Under the pieces are notes generated by a model. The model was given only the letters and a program-made list of their open reading frames with translations, was not told the DNA's origin and made no database searches. 48,492 nucleotides of DNA from Azolla pinnata. Taxonomy: Eukaryota; Streptophyta; Polypodiopsida; Salviniales; Salviniaceae. The position numbers were made by a program, and so were the translations under genes. Numbering within the stretch: the stretch's first letter is position 1; each line of letters starts with the position of its first letter. The DNA is taken from assembly GCA_037176905.1 (NCBI GenBank), contig JBBBWG010029444.1, positions 1 through 48,492 of the forward strand. The letters run 5' to 3'. Positions 34,428-43,448 of the stretch are shown piece by piece.

Positions 34428-34745
34428 ATGACAGGGAAGGCGAAGCCAAAGAAGCACACAGCGAAGGAGATAGCAACAAAGATAGATGCAGCTACAACGA
34501 ACAGGGGAGGGGGGAAGGCGGGCTTAATAGATCGGACAGGGGCAGATAAAGGTGGGCATGCCAAGCTTGCCTGCCCTGTCTGTAAAGCCACAGCCCCAGA
34601 TGTGAAAAGCATGCAAATTCACCACGATTCCAAACATCCCAAGCTCCCCTTCGAAGAAGACAAGCTCATCAACCTCCATGCAAGTGCCTCCTCCGATCCA
34701 AACGCGAAACCTAAACCTGGTGTCCGCGGTAGCTTGAAGAAATGA
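34428..34745 (+). CDS. Small conserved plant zinc finger protein (C2H2-like), 105 residues
   Basis: An uninterrupted 105-residue frame. The basic N terminus (TGKAKPKKHTAKEI) and the TTNRGGGKAGLIDRTG block are the kind of conserved sequence seen in a small plant family of unknown role. One zinc finger is visible: Cys49, Cys52, His65 and His70, i.e. C-x2-C-x12-H-x4-H, in the segment CPVCKATAPDVKSMQIHH. The C terminus is Lys-rich (PGVRGSLKK). Nuclear or nucleic-acid-related function is possible but only inferred from charge and finger type. The start is the first ATG of the conserved block. Confidence 0.82.
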   Translation: MTGKAKPKKHTAKEIATKIDAATTNRGGGKAGLIDRTGADKGGHAKLACPVCKATAPDVKSMQIHHDSKHPKLPFEEDKLINLHASASSDPNAKPKPGVRGSLKK

Positions 34746-35104
34746 AACAACCCACTTGCCCCACCTGCCATATCTCAAGAGTTTGTGTTTGAAAACTAGC
34801 TCTTTTGTGAAAGATCGGAGTCCTGTCCTGTGCTTATGAAACTAAGAAAAGAAAGAAGAAAGTTTGTGTTTTTATATTTGGACATATGTTTGTAAAGAAA
34901 TGGACCAGCTTTGCTTCCACTTCTCATATTTCACTCCTTTTTCTTACTGCTGCCCCCATCCGTTCTGTTCGGCTTGGTGGTCTTGGTTTAGAACAAAATG
35001 AAGGAGGTTTTCATGTGCTGTTGCAGTCAGTCTATGGTTAAAACAGAAAGACAAAAGAGACCATAAGTCAAAAGGAGGAAAAGGAGAGTTACCATTCCTA
35101 ACTA

Positions 35105-35235
35105 CTTCGTGAAGTAGCTTCTGTTATCAAGTCCATATATTCCTATATACTTTGTGAAGTAGCTTTGGTAAGTCCATATATTCCTACATGCTTTGTGAAG
35201 CAGCTTTGGTTATCAAGTCCATATAGGTTTTACAA
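35105..35235. repeat. About 47-bp tandem repeat, 3 copies
   Basis: Copies share CTTTGTGAAGTAGCTTTGGT and AAGTCCATATATTCCTA, with small indels between them. Confidence 0.85.
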
Positions 35236-35609
35236 TCTATTGAAGCTATACTCTGTACTAAATTGTCCTCGGCATTTTTACTATAATTTATAAGGGAACT
35301 TCTGCGCTCCATCATGCTCTCTGCCCATCTGCCGTTTACCACACAATGCTGGGATTTTCTATTTAAAAGATACTGTATGTTTGGAGCTACATGGTGTATA
35401 TGTAGCATTTCAGTTCCATGCAATGGTTTGTGAACTTGCGTCTTATTGCAACGCTGTATTAGCTCGTATTGGGACTTTGTTTGTCTCTCTATTATGCTAA
35501 GCGCGGTAAATTGCAGTCATTCCTAAAGTCATGAACTGCAGGTAGGCTGGAGCAATCAATGCTTATAAAGGAATTTGGTGCATCTATCTGTGATAATAGA
35601 CCAGTAACA

Positions 35610-35745
35610 TCAGACTCTTGGCATTGACTCTTGTTTCTTTACAGCGATGTTTGACATATGACTCTTGGCATTGATTCTTGTTTATTTACAGTGATGTTTG
35701 ACATAAGACTCTTGGGATGGATTCTTGTTTGTTTATAGTGATGAT
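35610..35745. repeat. About 58-bp tandem repeat, 3 copies
   Basis: Copies share GACTCTTGGCATTGATTCTT, GTTTATTTACAGTGATG and TTTGACATA, the third diverged. Confidence 0.8.
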
Positions 35746-35880
35746 GAAAATAATTAAAAGTTCAGCATTGTAGGGTGTTATTCCTCAACATGAGCATTAG
35801 AGAATGTGTTTGATTGCATTATTTGTGGTGTGTATTGCCAAGTTCTATTGGATTAACAACTGAGCAGAGGTTAAATCTGC

Positions 35881-35914
<34 letters not shown>

Positions 35915-36964
35915 GCATCCAAATATGTAAGGGTCATATCTCAATCAGGGCTTATTTCACCTCAATTGGTTTGTCATAAGCCTAAATCCTATCTCTCCAT
36001 TTTGCTTGTCCTTTACATCACCCAAAGACCTAAAGACCTTCAATTTTAACCTGATTAAAATGTGCTTCAATCTTTTCATGTTCATATGGGGTTTGCTTGG
36101 TTGTGTTGTCATCCAATCAAATGTCAGGTGAAGAATAATATTATTTGTTTTGGTAACCCTAGTTTGCCTATTCCTTTCAACCCAATCTAATGCCTTGGGA
36201 CAAGTGAAGAAGATGGTGTGTTGAACGGAAGAATCCTATCCAAATCTGCATCTATTTCAGCTCATGAATGAGCTAAATTCCTCAACCTCTTCGAAGTAAA
36301 AACCTCTGATCTTTGTGAGAAACTATTCCTAACAATCATATTCGTCGGCCTAGTCGAATCTGGTCATGGACATGATGAGTTTGTAATCTAGTAAGCTTGC
36401 ATTCGTTGAATATAACGATTCTCTGTGGACCAAGCTCATTCTATTGCGACTTCTATGGTAGAGCAACTCTTGATCTTTTTTACAATCCTTCGCAACCAAT
36501 ATCTTTGGATTAGTTAGTATCATGATCTTTGTATGGTTGTTATGGATGCGCTTAGGTATTTGGCTAATCTGACGTGTCTCAACTTGGTCGCTTGATACAA
36601 TTAATTACAACCCTATCGGGTAAAACATTGGATACAAAGTTTTTGGTACTACCGAGGCGTGGAAGGGCATGGGTCTTTTCTTTGACAGCGATTTTTTATC
36701 CATGGTCAATCAATTAGTTTACTCTTGAAGTTAGGTTTTTTTCTCCCTAATCCTCAATTTTTTGGCCAGGTAACCAGCATTCTAGCAAATCACAAACATT
36801 TTATGCTTTTTTTTTTTCTTTCTGATGGGTGAGATACATCGATGTCTTGAAACATTCAATCGTCTCGTAGGGTTTGTTAGCTAACCCCGCTTGTACGAGC
36901 AATCATCTACAAAGATAATTATGCGCGCATTGTCCCCACCATCGATCAGACTCAGAAGTCGGCA

Positions 36965-37696
36965 TCAAATCGAAATATATATATATATTTTTGTGGTTAA
37001 CAATGCTATATAATGCGAGATAGTTGCAAGGTTCGTCGCAGCAGATAAGTTCACAGATAATAGAGACAGAGAGTCGTGGACCACTTCATCGATGATTGAG
37101 AGCTTTGAGAGCGAGCGATCAAAGCCCAAATCTAATATTGTCAGAACATCATCAGCGATATGATCTGTCGATCGATGCAATGAACCTAATGAAGGAGCAA
37201 AAGAGTTTGTTGGGATGGCCACTTCATCCCCATCATGTGGCATGAGATTTAGAGAGCTTTTTACGGCAAATTGTCGGTAAAGCCACTGACACATCAGAAG
37301 AGCACTCTTGTGGGGATGGGATAGATGTGGATGTGGCATGGAATCAGAGGAACCAAACACCACCTCATCTTTGCAATGAAAGGCAAACTTCCCATTCGCC
37401 GAAGTCTCAGGAAGCACCGAGATTTCGATGTCCATGATGGTAACATGCACACGATTTCCGTGGCAAGTGGGGCGCCGATGAGATGATCGAAATCTTTCTT
37501 CCCTTTCCTTTTCTTGTTTTTGTTTTCCACACGATTTCGCGACTAAGTCGATGTTTCTGGTTGTGCCGAGCGCAAACATTCCGCGTCGGACGGAACGGGT
37601 TTTACGAATTGTATAATCGATTCTGCGCACAGATACGAGCTCCGTAATTGTTGTGTTTGAATCACCGACGTCTCTCGCTTTTATTTTAGCACACAT
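36965..37696 (-). CDS. Hypothetical 243-residue open reading frame
   Basis: An uninterrupted frame of 243 residues in DNA that is otherwise AT-rich and stop-rich. I recognise no family. The N-terminal third is basic (RKTRSVRRG, KQKQEKEREERFR); the middle contains VTIMDIEISVLPET and SMPHPHLSHPHKSAL; the C-terminal 50 residues are Ser/Leu/Ile-rich and end in KIYIYISI from a TA-rich stretch. It could be a lineage-specific gene, an exon of a longer gene, a transposon fragment, or chance. Confidence 0.25.
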   Translation of the reverse strand: MCAKIKARDVGDSNTTITELVSVRRIDYTIRKTRSVRRGMFALGTTRNIDLVAKSCGKQKQEKEREERFRSSHRRPTCHGNRVHVTIMDIEISVLPETSANGKFAFHCKDEVVFGSSDSMPHPHLSHPHKSALLMCQWLYRQFAVKSSLNLMPHDGDEVAIPTNSFAPSLGSLHRSTDHIADDVLTILDLGFDRSLSKLSIIDEVVHDSLSLLSVNLSAATNLATISHYIALLTTKIYIYISI

Positions 37697-39828
37697 GTCG
37701 TTGCCCCTTTAGTCGTCACGATTGCCCATGCATCGAAACCTTCAATATAAATATATATTATATAAGAAGAAGTTGGTAGCTAATCGGATAAGATGACGCT
37801 GGATGTAGATCTTTTGGAAACGATGGCTTAGATCTTTTTTTCGAGCGATTCGATACATTTATTACAATCGTTAACGATTTGGGTGATTCATCGAGTCCAG
37901 TATGCGCGATCTCAATCTACATTTTTTTGTTGGGCTAAAAGTTGCATTCCTTTGCATGCTTTTTTGACTGATCAAGTGACCATCAGATGGTTTCAAAGCC
38001 TTCGATATTGAGCAATTATAGTAGTGTATCTTTGAGTTTGTTCAATTATAGTAGTGTATATCTTTGAGTTGCATTATAGTTGTATATGACAACATCTATA
38101 ACTAGGAGGCAACCTTGTACTTACAAACAACATCTCTTCTAATGTGTAGATTGTACATTGTGTATATACTTTGTATATTTCACTTAGTAAGTATATATAA
38201 ACTTCACAGCCAACTCTAACAGACTTTGGCATAATTAACAGATCGTATCAAAGCGATAACGAGTACCGTTCACGAAGAGAAGAAGAGACAACGAAAGAAT
38301 TGACCATTAGAAACATGTTTGAACCGGACTTTGACTTATGGACCTCCAAAATCGTTGACAGGTTTGGATTTGATTCCGATTTAGGAAAATCCAATCGAAT
38401 TGCTAGAGTAAGAATTGAGGTGAAGGAACCTTAACAAAAACGATGACATTAACATCCAACAATAACTATGCGATTCTAATATAATTTAATCACAATCACT
38501 ATGCCTGGTAAATGAAATCGATGCGAGGCTTATTTCTAAAAATAACATGTGGACAAAGCTACATCTCCAAACTCCCATTGATAAATTATGTCGTTAAATA
38601 ATTCCTTTCAATTATTAGTTTTCTAGGTCATGGTTATTATGCCCATCACTCTATTTATTCACATTAGCGCATTTTTAAACTTATTTAACATACCAATCAT
38701 ATACATTTTCTGAATATTTGTGATACACCCATTAAATATATGTTTTTGTTTTTCAACTTTTGTGATACACCTCATCGATATTATGTGTGCATAACATTCG
38801 TGATGATTTAATGACTTTTTTTGCAGAATAATATGAGCAATATTTTCAAGCTTATATGCAATGAGATGGCCATACCTGTGTGTTCGATTTATTTTACAAG
38901 TTTTCAAAGAATATTAGCGGAACTCTCTATCAACAATATTATTGTTAAAACACATTTCGCATGGGGAACGAGTTTAGAAACAAAGGTGAAGATTAGAGCA
39001 AATGAGATAAAAAAATTATTAACAAAACTCAAAGTTTAAAGATACAAAATCAACTTTATATTTGATAGATTGTAAGAAGGTAAACACTAAACTTTGAACT
39101 ATCAGTCCGTCACTAGCTTAGAAGGGCAAAGACGAGGTTAAATTGAGATGTAAGCTCCTCTTAATCAAACTAAATTCTCGTTGGCTTGATATTGGCACCA
39201 AGGACCTAGCCATGTGTTGGCAGGATCTTTCCTACTAACCACAAGGAGAGGGCTAAGCTTCACCCTTGCCTGAGGTTCTGCCCACAGAGAGGGAATGAAT
39301 GACTAGACCTAGTAAAGGATCAGATCCCCTTTTTGTTTTTGGTAAGGGAGTTTATATCCATACAAGACATGGTTTTCTCCCTTTGGTTGATTACCTTGAA
39401 ACAAGAAATGAATATTATTTCTATAATAAACCTGATAGTCATATTCTTTCACAAGAGAGCCTCAAATGGACTAAGGGGCTAAGTAAAACATCTATTACAT
39501 ACCGACAATAAAAAGATAATGTAAACTAGGAAATAAGACTTAACATGTATTTTCCATGATTGATGTTGATCTCCTTGATGTTTATAAGTGAGATCAACCC
39601 TTTTTATATATAAGTTGTGATGTATATTAATTCTAGCATACCAAGTCTTACACGAGATTAAATCTTTCTCATAGTCAATCTCATGTGCTAATTTCAATAG
39701 CCAACTTAATTTTAAACATTATATTCAATTCAATGTTTTCTTATATACAAGGACCCAGGTTCAATTTCGATTAAGACGATACAAGTTCAAGTACTCAAAA
39801 TCTTAACATTCGTGACATTATTCTCCCC
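37697..39828. other. AT-rich, probably transposon-derived stretch
   Basis: No intact coding sequence. Around 38090-38245 the sequence resembles the right edge of a long terminal repeat followed by a primer-binding site: TATATAAAC, then AACTCTAACA, then ATCGTATCAAAGCG, compared with the usual plant TGGTATCAGAGC. This identification is weak. The part just left of 39817 probably belongs to the long terminal repeat of the gypsy remnant next to it. Confidence 0.35.
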
Positions 39829-40156
39829 TTAAGTGCTGGCTTTATGAAGATGTGGGTTTATGAGGATATCGGACATGAAAGTCATTAACCCCTCTAGAGC
39901 ATTGAGTAAATTTTCAATGGGTTCCCATGTGACCGCCAAGATGGGATATCCTTTTCACGAGACCAGGTAGTGGAACTTGTGTCGTGCCTTGCACGAATCT
40001 AGAATTCTTTTGACTTCCTACTCCTCCCCAATCACCAATGCCACAGGGGTGGCGATGTTCTTCTTCCTGAAATTGGGGATGAGTGGTAAAACTCAAGAAG
40101 TGATGCATGGAAAACATTGTGAATACGATGGCGAAAGTCAATGGAAAACTTGATTT
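39829..40156 (-). mobile_element. Ty3/gypsy chromovirus remnant: integrase C terminus plus chromodomain
   Basis: Read on the minus strand, one frame gives IKFSIDFRHRIHNVFHASLL, the end of a retroviral-type plant integrase. After a frameshift another frame gives ATPVALVIGEE-stop-EVKRILDSCKARHKFHYLVS-stop-KGYPILAVTWEPIENLLNALEGL, which is the chromodomain of plant chromoviruses (KGYP and TWEPIENL are diagnostic). The stops are TAG at 40020-40018 and TGA at 39957-39955. The TGA replaces the expected Trp. After the TAA at 39829 a purine tract (AAGGGGAGAATAA) is followed by TGTCACG, the expected start of a 3' long terminal repeat, at 39817. Reverse transcriptase and gag are not present on the right, so the copy is truncated. 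Confidence 0.75.
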
Positions 40157-42285
40157 AATAAACATTATTCATGTTACTTGTATTAATGAAATTATATAAT
40201 ATTGGCCGAAAGTTTCAACCATGAGCATGCCTAATGTGCGCACAGCTACTTGCGCAAGCAAGTTTACTACACATCTAATTTCCGTAATGTTTATGGTTTA
40301 GGATTGCTATTACATACATGTACTACATGTCTAATGAAAATTTCTATGAATTCCTATCACATATGAAACTAGTTAGAAAGAAAAAGATAGCTCATCTAGT
40401 GTGTCTATGAACCTAAGAAAATCTTGTAGCGAGTTCATAGAACGTATGCAAGATGCGCATCAAACAAAATATTTAAGTTTACAATATAAAATGGTAGGAA
40501 TTGTGGGAATGAAAAGATCAAAATCCTATCCTCCCATCATTTAGAAAAAGTTGGTATAAAATCAAGGCAAGAGAAGGTAGAAATTGAAGTTGAAGTCGAG
40601 TTGATTAGTTACAGATTTCCATGTGATCTTATGATTAAATTATGTATTTCGTAATCGGGCACATGCACAGTTTAGGATTTGTGAAATGTTATCAAGTAGA
40701 ATTGTGATCAATCGCCAATAATTTGGTTAGGTACTATAATTGGAACATTGTCATCCACTCAGTTGCACACAATCATTTTGCCTTTGAATTCAAACAAAAT
40801 ATTCCTCTTCTCTCATCATGGTTGTTGATGATACAACGCCAGTTTCGCCCCCTTTACCCCACAATTGGCTTTGATCGTGACGTTTTCCTCTCAATTGTCG
40901 TAAACAAGTGGCTGGGAATCATTGATCACGATTCTAAATTCCGCTTTAAAAGCCAGCTTAGTGTTGTCACATCCTTTCGAAACACAGCGCCAATGCACCG
41001 AGGATGCCTGCGAAGAATCTGCCGATTTATCTGATTTTGTTGCTAGTCTCGGGCACACTCAGGGTTTTCTTTTTTCGAAAAGGTGGTTAGGAATTAATAT
41101 ATATTCGTTCTTAGCTGTTACGAGCTGTTGCTGGTCTGGGATAACATTCGCTTCGATCAACAGGGCTATCATCTAAGGTTGAACAAAGAATGGAACAAGG
41201 TCTATAACTGTATCAGTCTTGAAATACAATTAACTTGGCTGGTTTCTGCCATATGGGGACTTCTTCATATCGATGCAGAGGCTACGGAAGTGATCGATCA
41301 GACTCAGAGAGTATCCAAACCGGTTCATTCAGAGTTCTTCTGGTTTAGCTGCTCAGATCTTCCGAGTTCTTTTGGTTTAGTTGCTCAGATCTTCAGAGTC
41401 CTTCTGGTTTAGCTGCTCAGATTTTCAGAGTTCTTCTAGTTTAGCTGCTCAGATCTTCAGAGTTCTTCTGATTTAGCTGCTCAGATTCCGCCGCAGATTG
41501 CTGGTGATGATGCCAAACGCGAAGATCAAGGAGATGCAGATTAGGGTTTAGAGCTCAGATTTTAGGGTTTAAGATTTAGGGTTTCATCGTATTGATGGTA
41601 ATTAGCTTTCTTCTGCATCACACAAAGAATCTGGAGAGATGTTCAGGGCCTCTTGCAAAAGAAGATAAAGTTTGTGAAATTACGAAAATGGCCTCCTCAT
41701 CAACAAGAAGAGGATAAGGATGACGAAGATAAACACAAAGCCCCAAAAAAAAAAAACAAAAAACAAAACGGAAAAAAAAAGTCAGAAAAAGAATATTAAT
41801 TAAAACCATGGACGAATTATTATTAAATACGGAAAAAGAAATTAAAGATTTTCGTGAGCTACGTGCCCTCTTCTTCTTCAATGTGCGCAAATTTGGACAG
41901 AAAAAGAATATTTACTTATTTCAATTAATTGGCAAAAAAGGAAAAACAATCGCCCGGAAAAAATCGGTCAGTTATAGAATTTTTACCCCCTTTAAAAATA
42001 AAAAAAAAGGGAAAAATAATAGCAAAAAAATTTGGAAAATAGATAATCGGGAGAGGAAAAGGAAAACAAATAGTGGCCGAAAAAATCAGAAAAATAAATA
42101 AATAAATGAATAAATAAATAAATAAAAATATGTAACGAGAAAAGAAAATCAAGAGAAAAACAGAAACAAAAATATGGGGAGTGAAAAAGAAAGAAGGCGA
42201 AATAGAAAAATAAGAAAGTCGAGATCTTTTTTGGAATAAACATAAATAAGGGAAAAATATAAAAAAAAAGGGGCGGGGAGCGGAG
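40157..42285. other. Gene-poor region left of the TZF gene
   Basis: AT-rich; frames at 40723-41034 and 41128-41412 show no recognised domain. 41500-41600 has GATTAGGGTTTAG-type words. From 41735 to 42275 the plus strand is extremely A/G-rich and low complexity, which creates Lys-rich or Phe-rich frames that are not genes. Confidence 0.45.
41325..41490. repeat. 32-bp tandem repeat, 5 copies
   Basis: Unit AGAGTTCTTCTGGTTTAGCT plus GCTCAGATCTTC, with one to three substitutions per copy. Confidence 0.92.
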
Positions 42286-42301
42286 AAGGCGGCAAGTGGA
42301 C

Positions 42302-42390
42302 TGCCACGTCACGGGGCCTCACGTGGGAAGGGGGTGGGTCGCGGCCAATGGGGAGCCGCCACGTGGCGGCGCGCCCCCGAAGATATAAAG
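42302..42390. promoter_or_regulatory. GC-rich promoter-like block with G-boxes, CCAAT and TATA
   Basis: In an AT-rich setting this block contains CCACGTCA (42304-42311), TCACGTGG (42319-42326), CCAAT (42345-42349), the 14-bp perfect palindrome CCGCCACGTGGCGG (42356-42369) and TATAAA (42384-42389). The order and spacing are those of a plant promoter of the G-box class, bound by bZIP or bHLH factors. It lies about 1.06 kb upstream of the TZF start codon. Whether it drives the TZF gene is not known. Confidence 0.6.
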
Positions 42391-42459
42391 CCGCGCGCAT
42401 AAAAAAAGAAATCCACGGCGGGGAAAAAAAAAGAAAACAGGGGGGAGGGCAAGGAGCAA

Positions 42460-42855
42460 ATCCCCTTAATTAATCAATTAATCAATCAAGCAGTTGATTA
42501 ATCAATCAAATAGTTGATTAATCAATCAATTGGTTGATTAATCAATCAATTAATTGGCTGATTAATTGAACTAGTTGGCTAATTAATGAATGCGGTGATG
42601 ATTAACCAGTTAGCTAATTATTGATTAACTAGTTAATTAATGAATGGTGAGCAAAAAGGGCAGGGCAAGGAGGGAAATCCCCTTAACCAATCAAGTTAAT
42701 GGATCAATTAGTTGATGAATTAATCAATTGGTCAATCGATTGGTCGATGAATCAATCAATGAATTAGCCGAGTAGTGAAGCAGTTGGCTAATTAGTCGGA
42801 GTGGAGGTGATTACTGATTAGTTCGTTAATGACTAATTAAGCAGTTGATTAATTA
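42460..42855. repeat. Degenerate ATTAATCAATCA-type array
   Basis: Words TTGATTAATCAATCAA, TTAATTGGCTGATTAAT and CTAATTAATGAATG recur irregularly. The words CAAGGAG and AAATCCCCTTAA occur at both about 42450 and 42665, so a unit of about 205-210 bases has been duplicated. It separates the two promoter-like blocks. Confidence 0.8.
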
Positions 42856-42982
42856 AATGGAGGAAAAAGGAGCGGGGTTGTTGTTGGGGATAAGATGTGG
42901 CGGTGTAAAAAAGGGGGGGAAAACGGCAGAATTAATAATAAAGGGTGTAAAAAAGAGAAAATTAAGGATCGGAATTAGCGGC

Positions 42983-43051
42983 CGGTTTCACACCTTGTCC
43001 GGGCGGACAAAGAACGGTTTCACACCTGTCCGGCCCGGCCGCGTATATAAA
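42983..43051 (+). promoter_or_regulatory. Proximal promoter of the TZF gene: direct repeat, palindrome and TATA box
   Basis: CGGTTTCACACC(T)TGTCCGG occurs twice, starting at 42983 and 43015 (32 bases apart). Overlapping the first copy is the palindrome TTGTCCGGGCGGACAA at 42995-43010. TATATAAA follows at 43044-43051, about 400 bases before the start codon, which predicts transcription starting near 43075-43085. Confidence 0.6.
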
Positions 43052-43115
43052 CGCCATTTCCCTTCTCTGTCTCGTGTTTCGCAGACAACGAGAACTCCTT
43101 CCTCTCCAAGCTTCC

Positions 43116-43205
43116 ATGGCTTCTTCTTCTTCTCCTTCTCCTTCTTCTTCACAGACGCACTCTGCAGCTTCCATGGCTTCTTCTTCTTCTGCTCTACGTC
43201 CTTGA
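43116..43205 (+). other. Upstream ORF 1 in the TZF leader (29 codons)
   Basis: ATG in CCATGGC context, Ser-rich peptide ending SSSSALRP-stop. A second in-frame ATG lies at 43173. Not long enough or distinctive enough to call a functional peptide. Confidence 0.55.
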
Positions 43206-43235
43206 TCTGCTTCTGTTTCTGTCTCTGCAGCTTCC

Positions 43236-43274
43236 ATGGCTTCTTCTTCTTCTTCTTCTGCTCCACGTCCTTGA
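43236..43274 (+). other. Upstream ORF 2 in the TZF leader (12 codons)
   Basis: MASSSSSSAPRP then stop, from the second repeat unit, with CCATGGC start context. Confidence 0.55.
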
Positions 43275-43304
43275 TCTGCTTCTGTCTCTGTCTCTGCAGC
43301 TTCC

Positions 43305-43358
43305 ATGGCTTCTTCTTCTTCTTCTTCTTCGTCTTCTTCTGCTCCACGTCCTTGTTGA
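43305..43358 (+). other. Upstream ORF 3 in the TZF leader (17 codons)
   Basis: M-A, a run of ten or so Ser, then APRPC and stop, from the third unit, ending 90 bases before the main start codon. Confidence 0.55.
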
Positions 43359-43448
43359 TTCTGCTTTGCTTCTCTCGGAGCTCTTTCTTTCGTCTCTGTC
43401 TCTCTGTCTGTGTTTTGCTTCTCTGCGATCGATCCTTCGCCCTCCGCC

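Larger units (their letters stand above)
34746..36964. other. AT-rich intergenic region, no gene recognised
   Basis: Left end holds the 3' untranslated region of the small zinc finger gene. The rest is AT-rich with three small repeats: 35105-35235 (about 47-bp unit, CTTTGTGAAGTAGCTTTGGT), 35600-35745 (about 58-bp unit, GACTCTTGGCATTGATTCTT) and an (AT)n run at 35881-35902 followed by GTATGTATGTATG. Confidence 0.5.
43111..43360 (+). repeat. Tandem repeat in the TZF leader, 3-4 units
   Basis: Each unit is roughly CTGCAGCTTCCATGGCTTC, a TTC run of variable length, then GCTCCACGTCCTTGATCTGC and TTCTGT-CTCTGT. The CCATGGC in each unit is an upstream start codon in strong context. Confidence 0.9.

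Noticed and set aside
41808..42101. 97-residue Lys-rich frame
   Set aside because: It lies in an A-rich low-complexity tract in which long frames without stops are expected; no domain.
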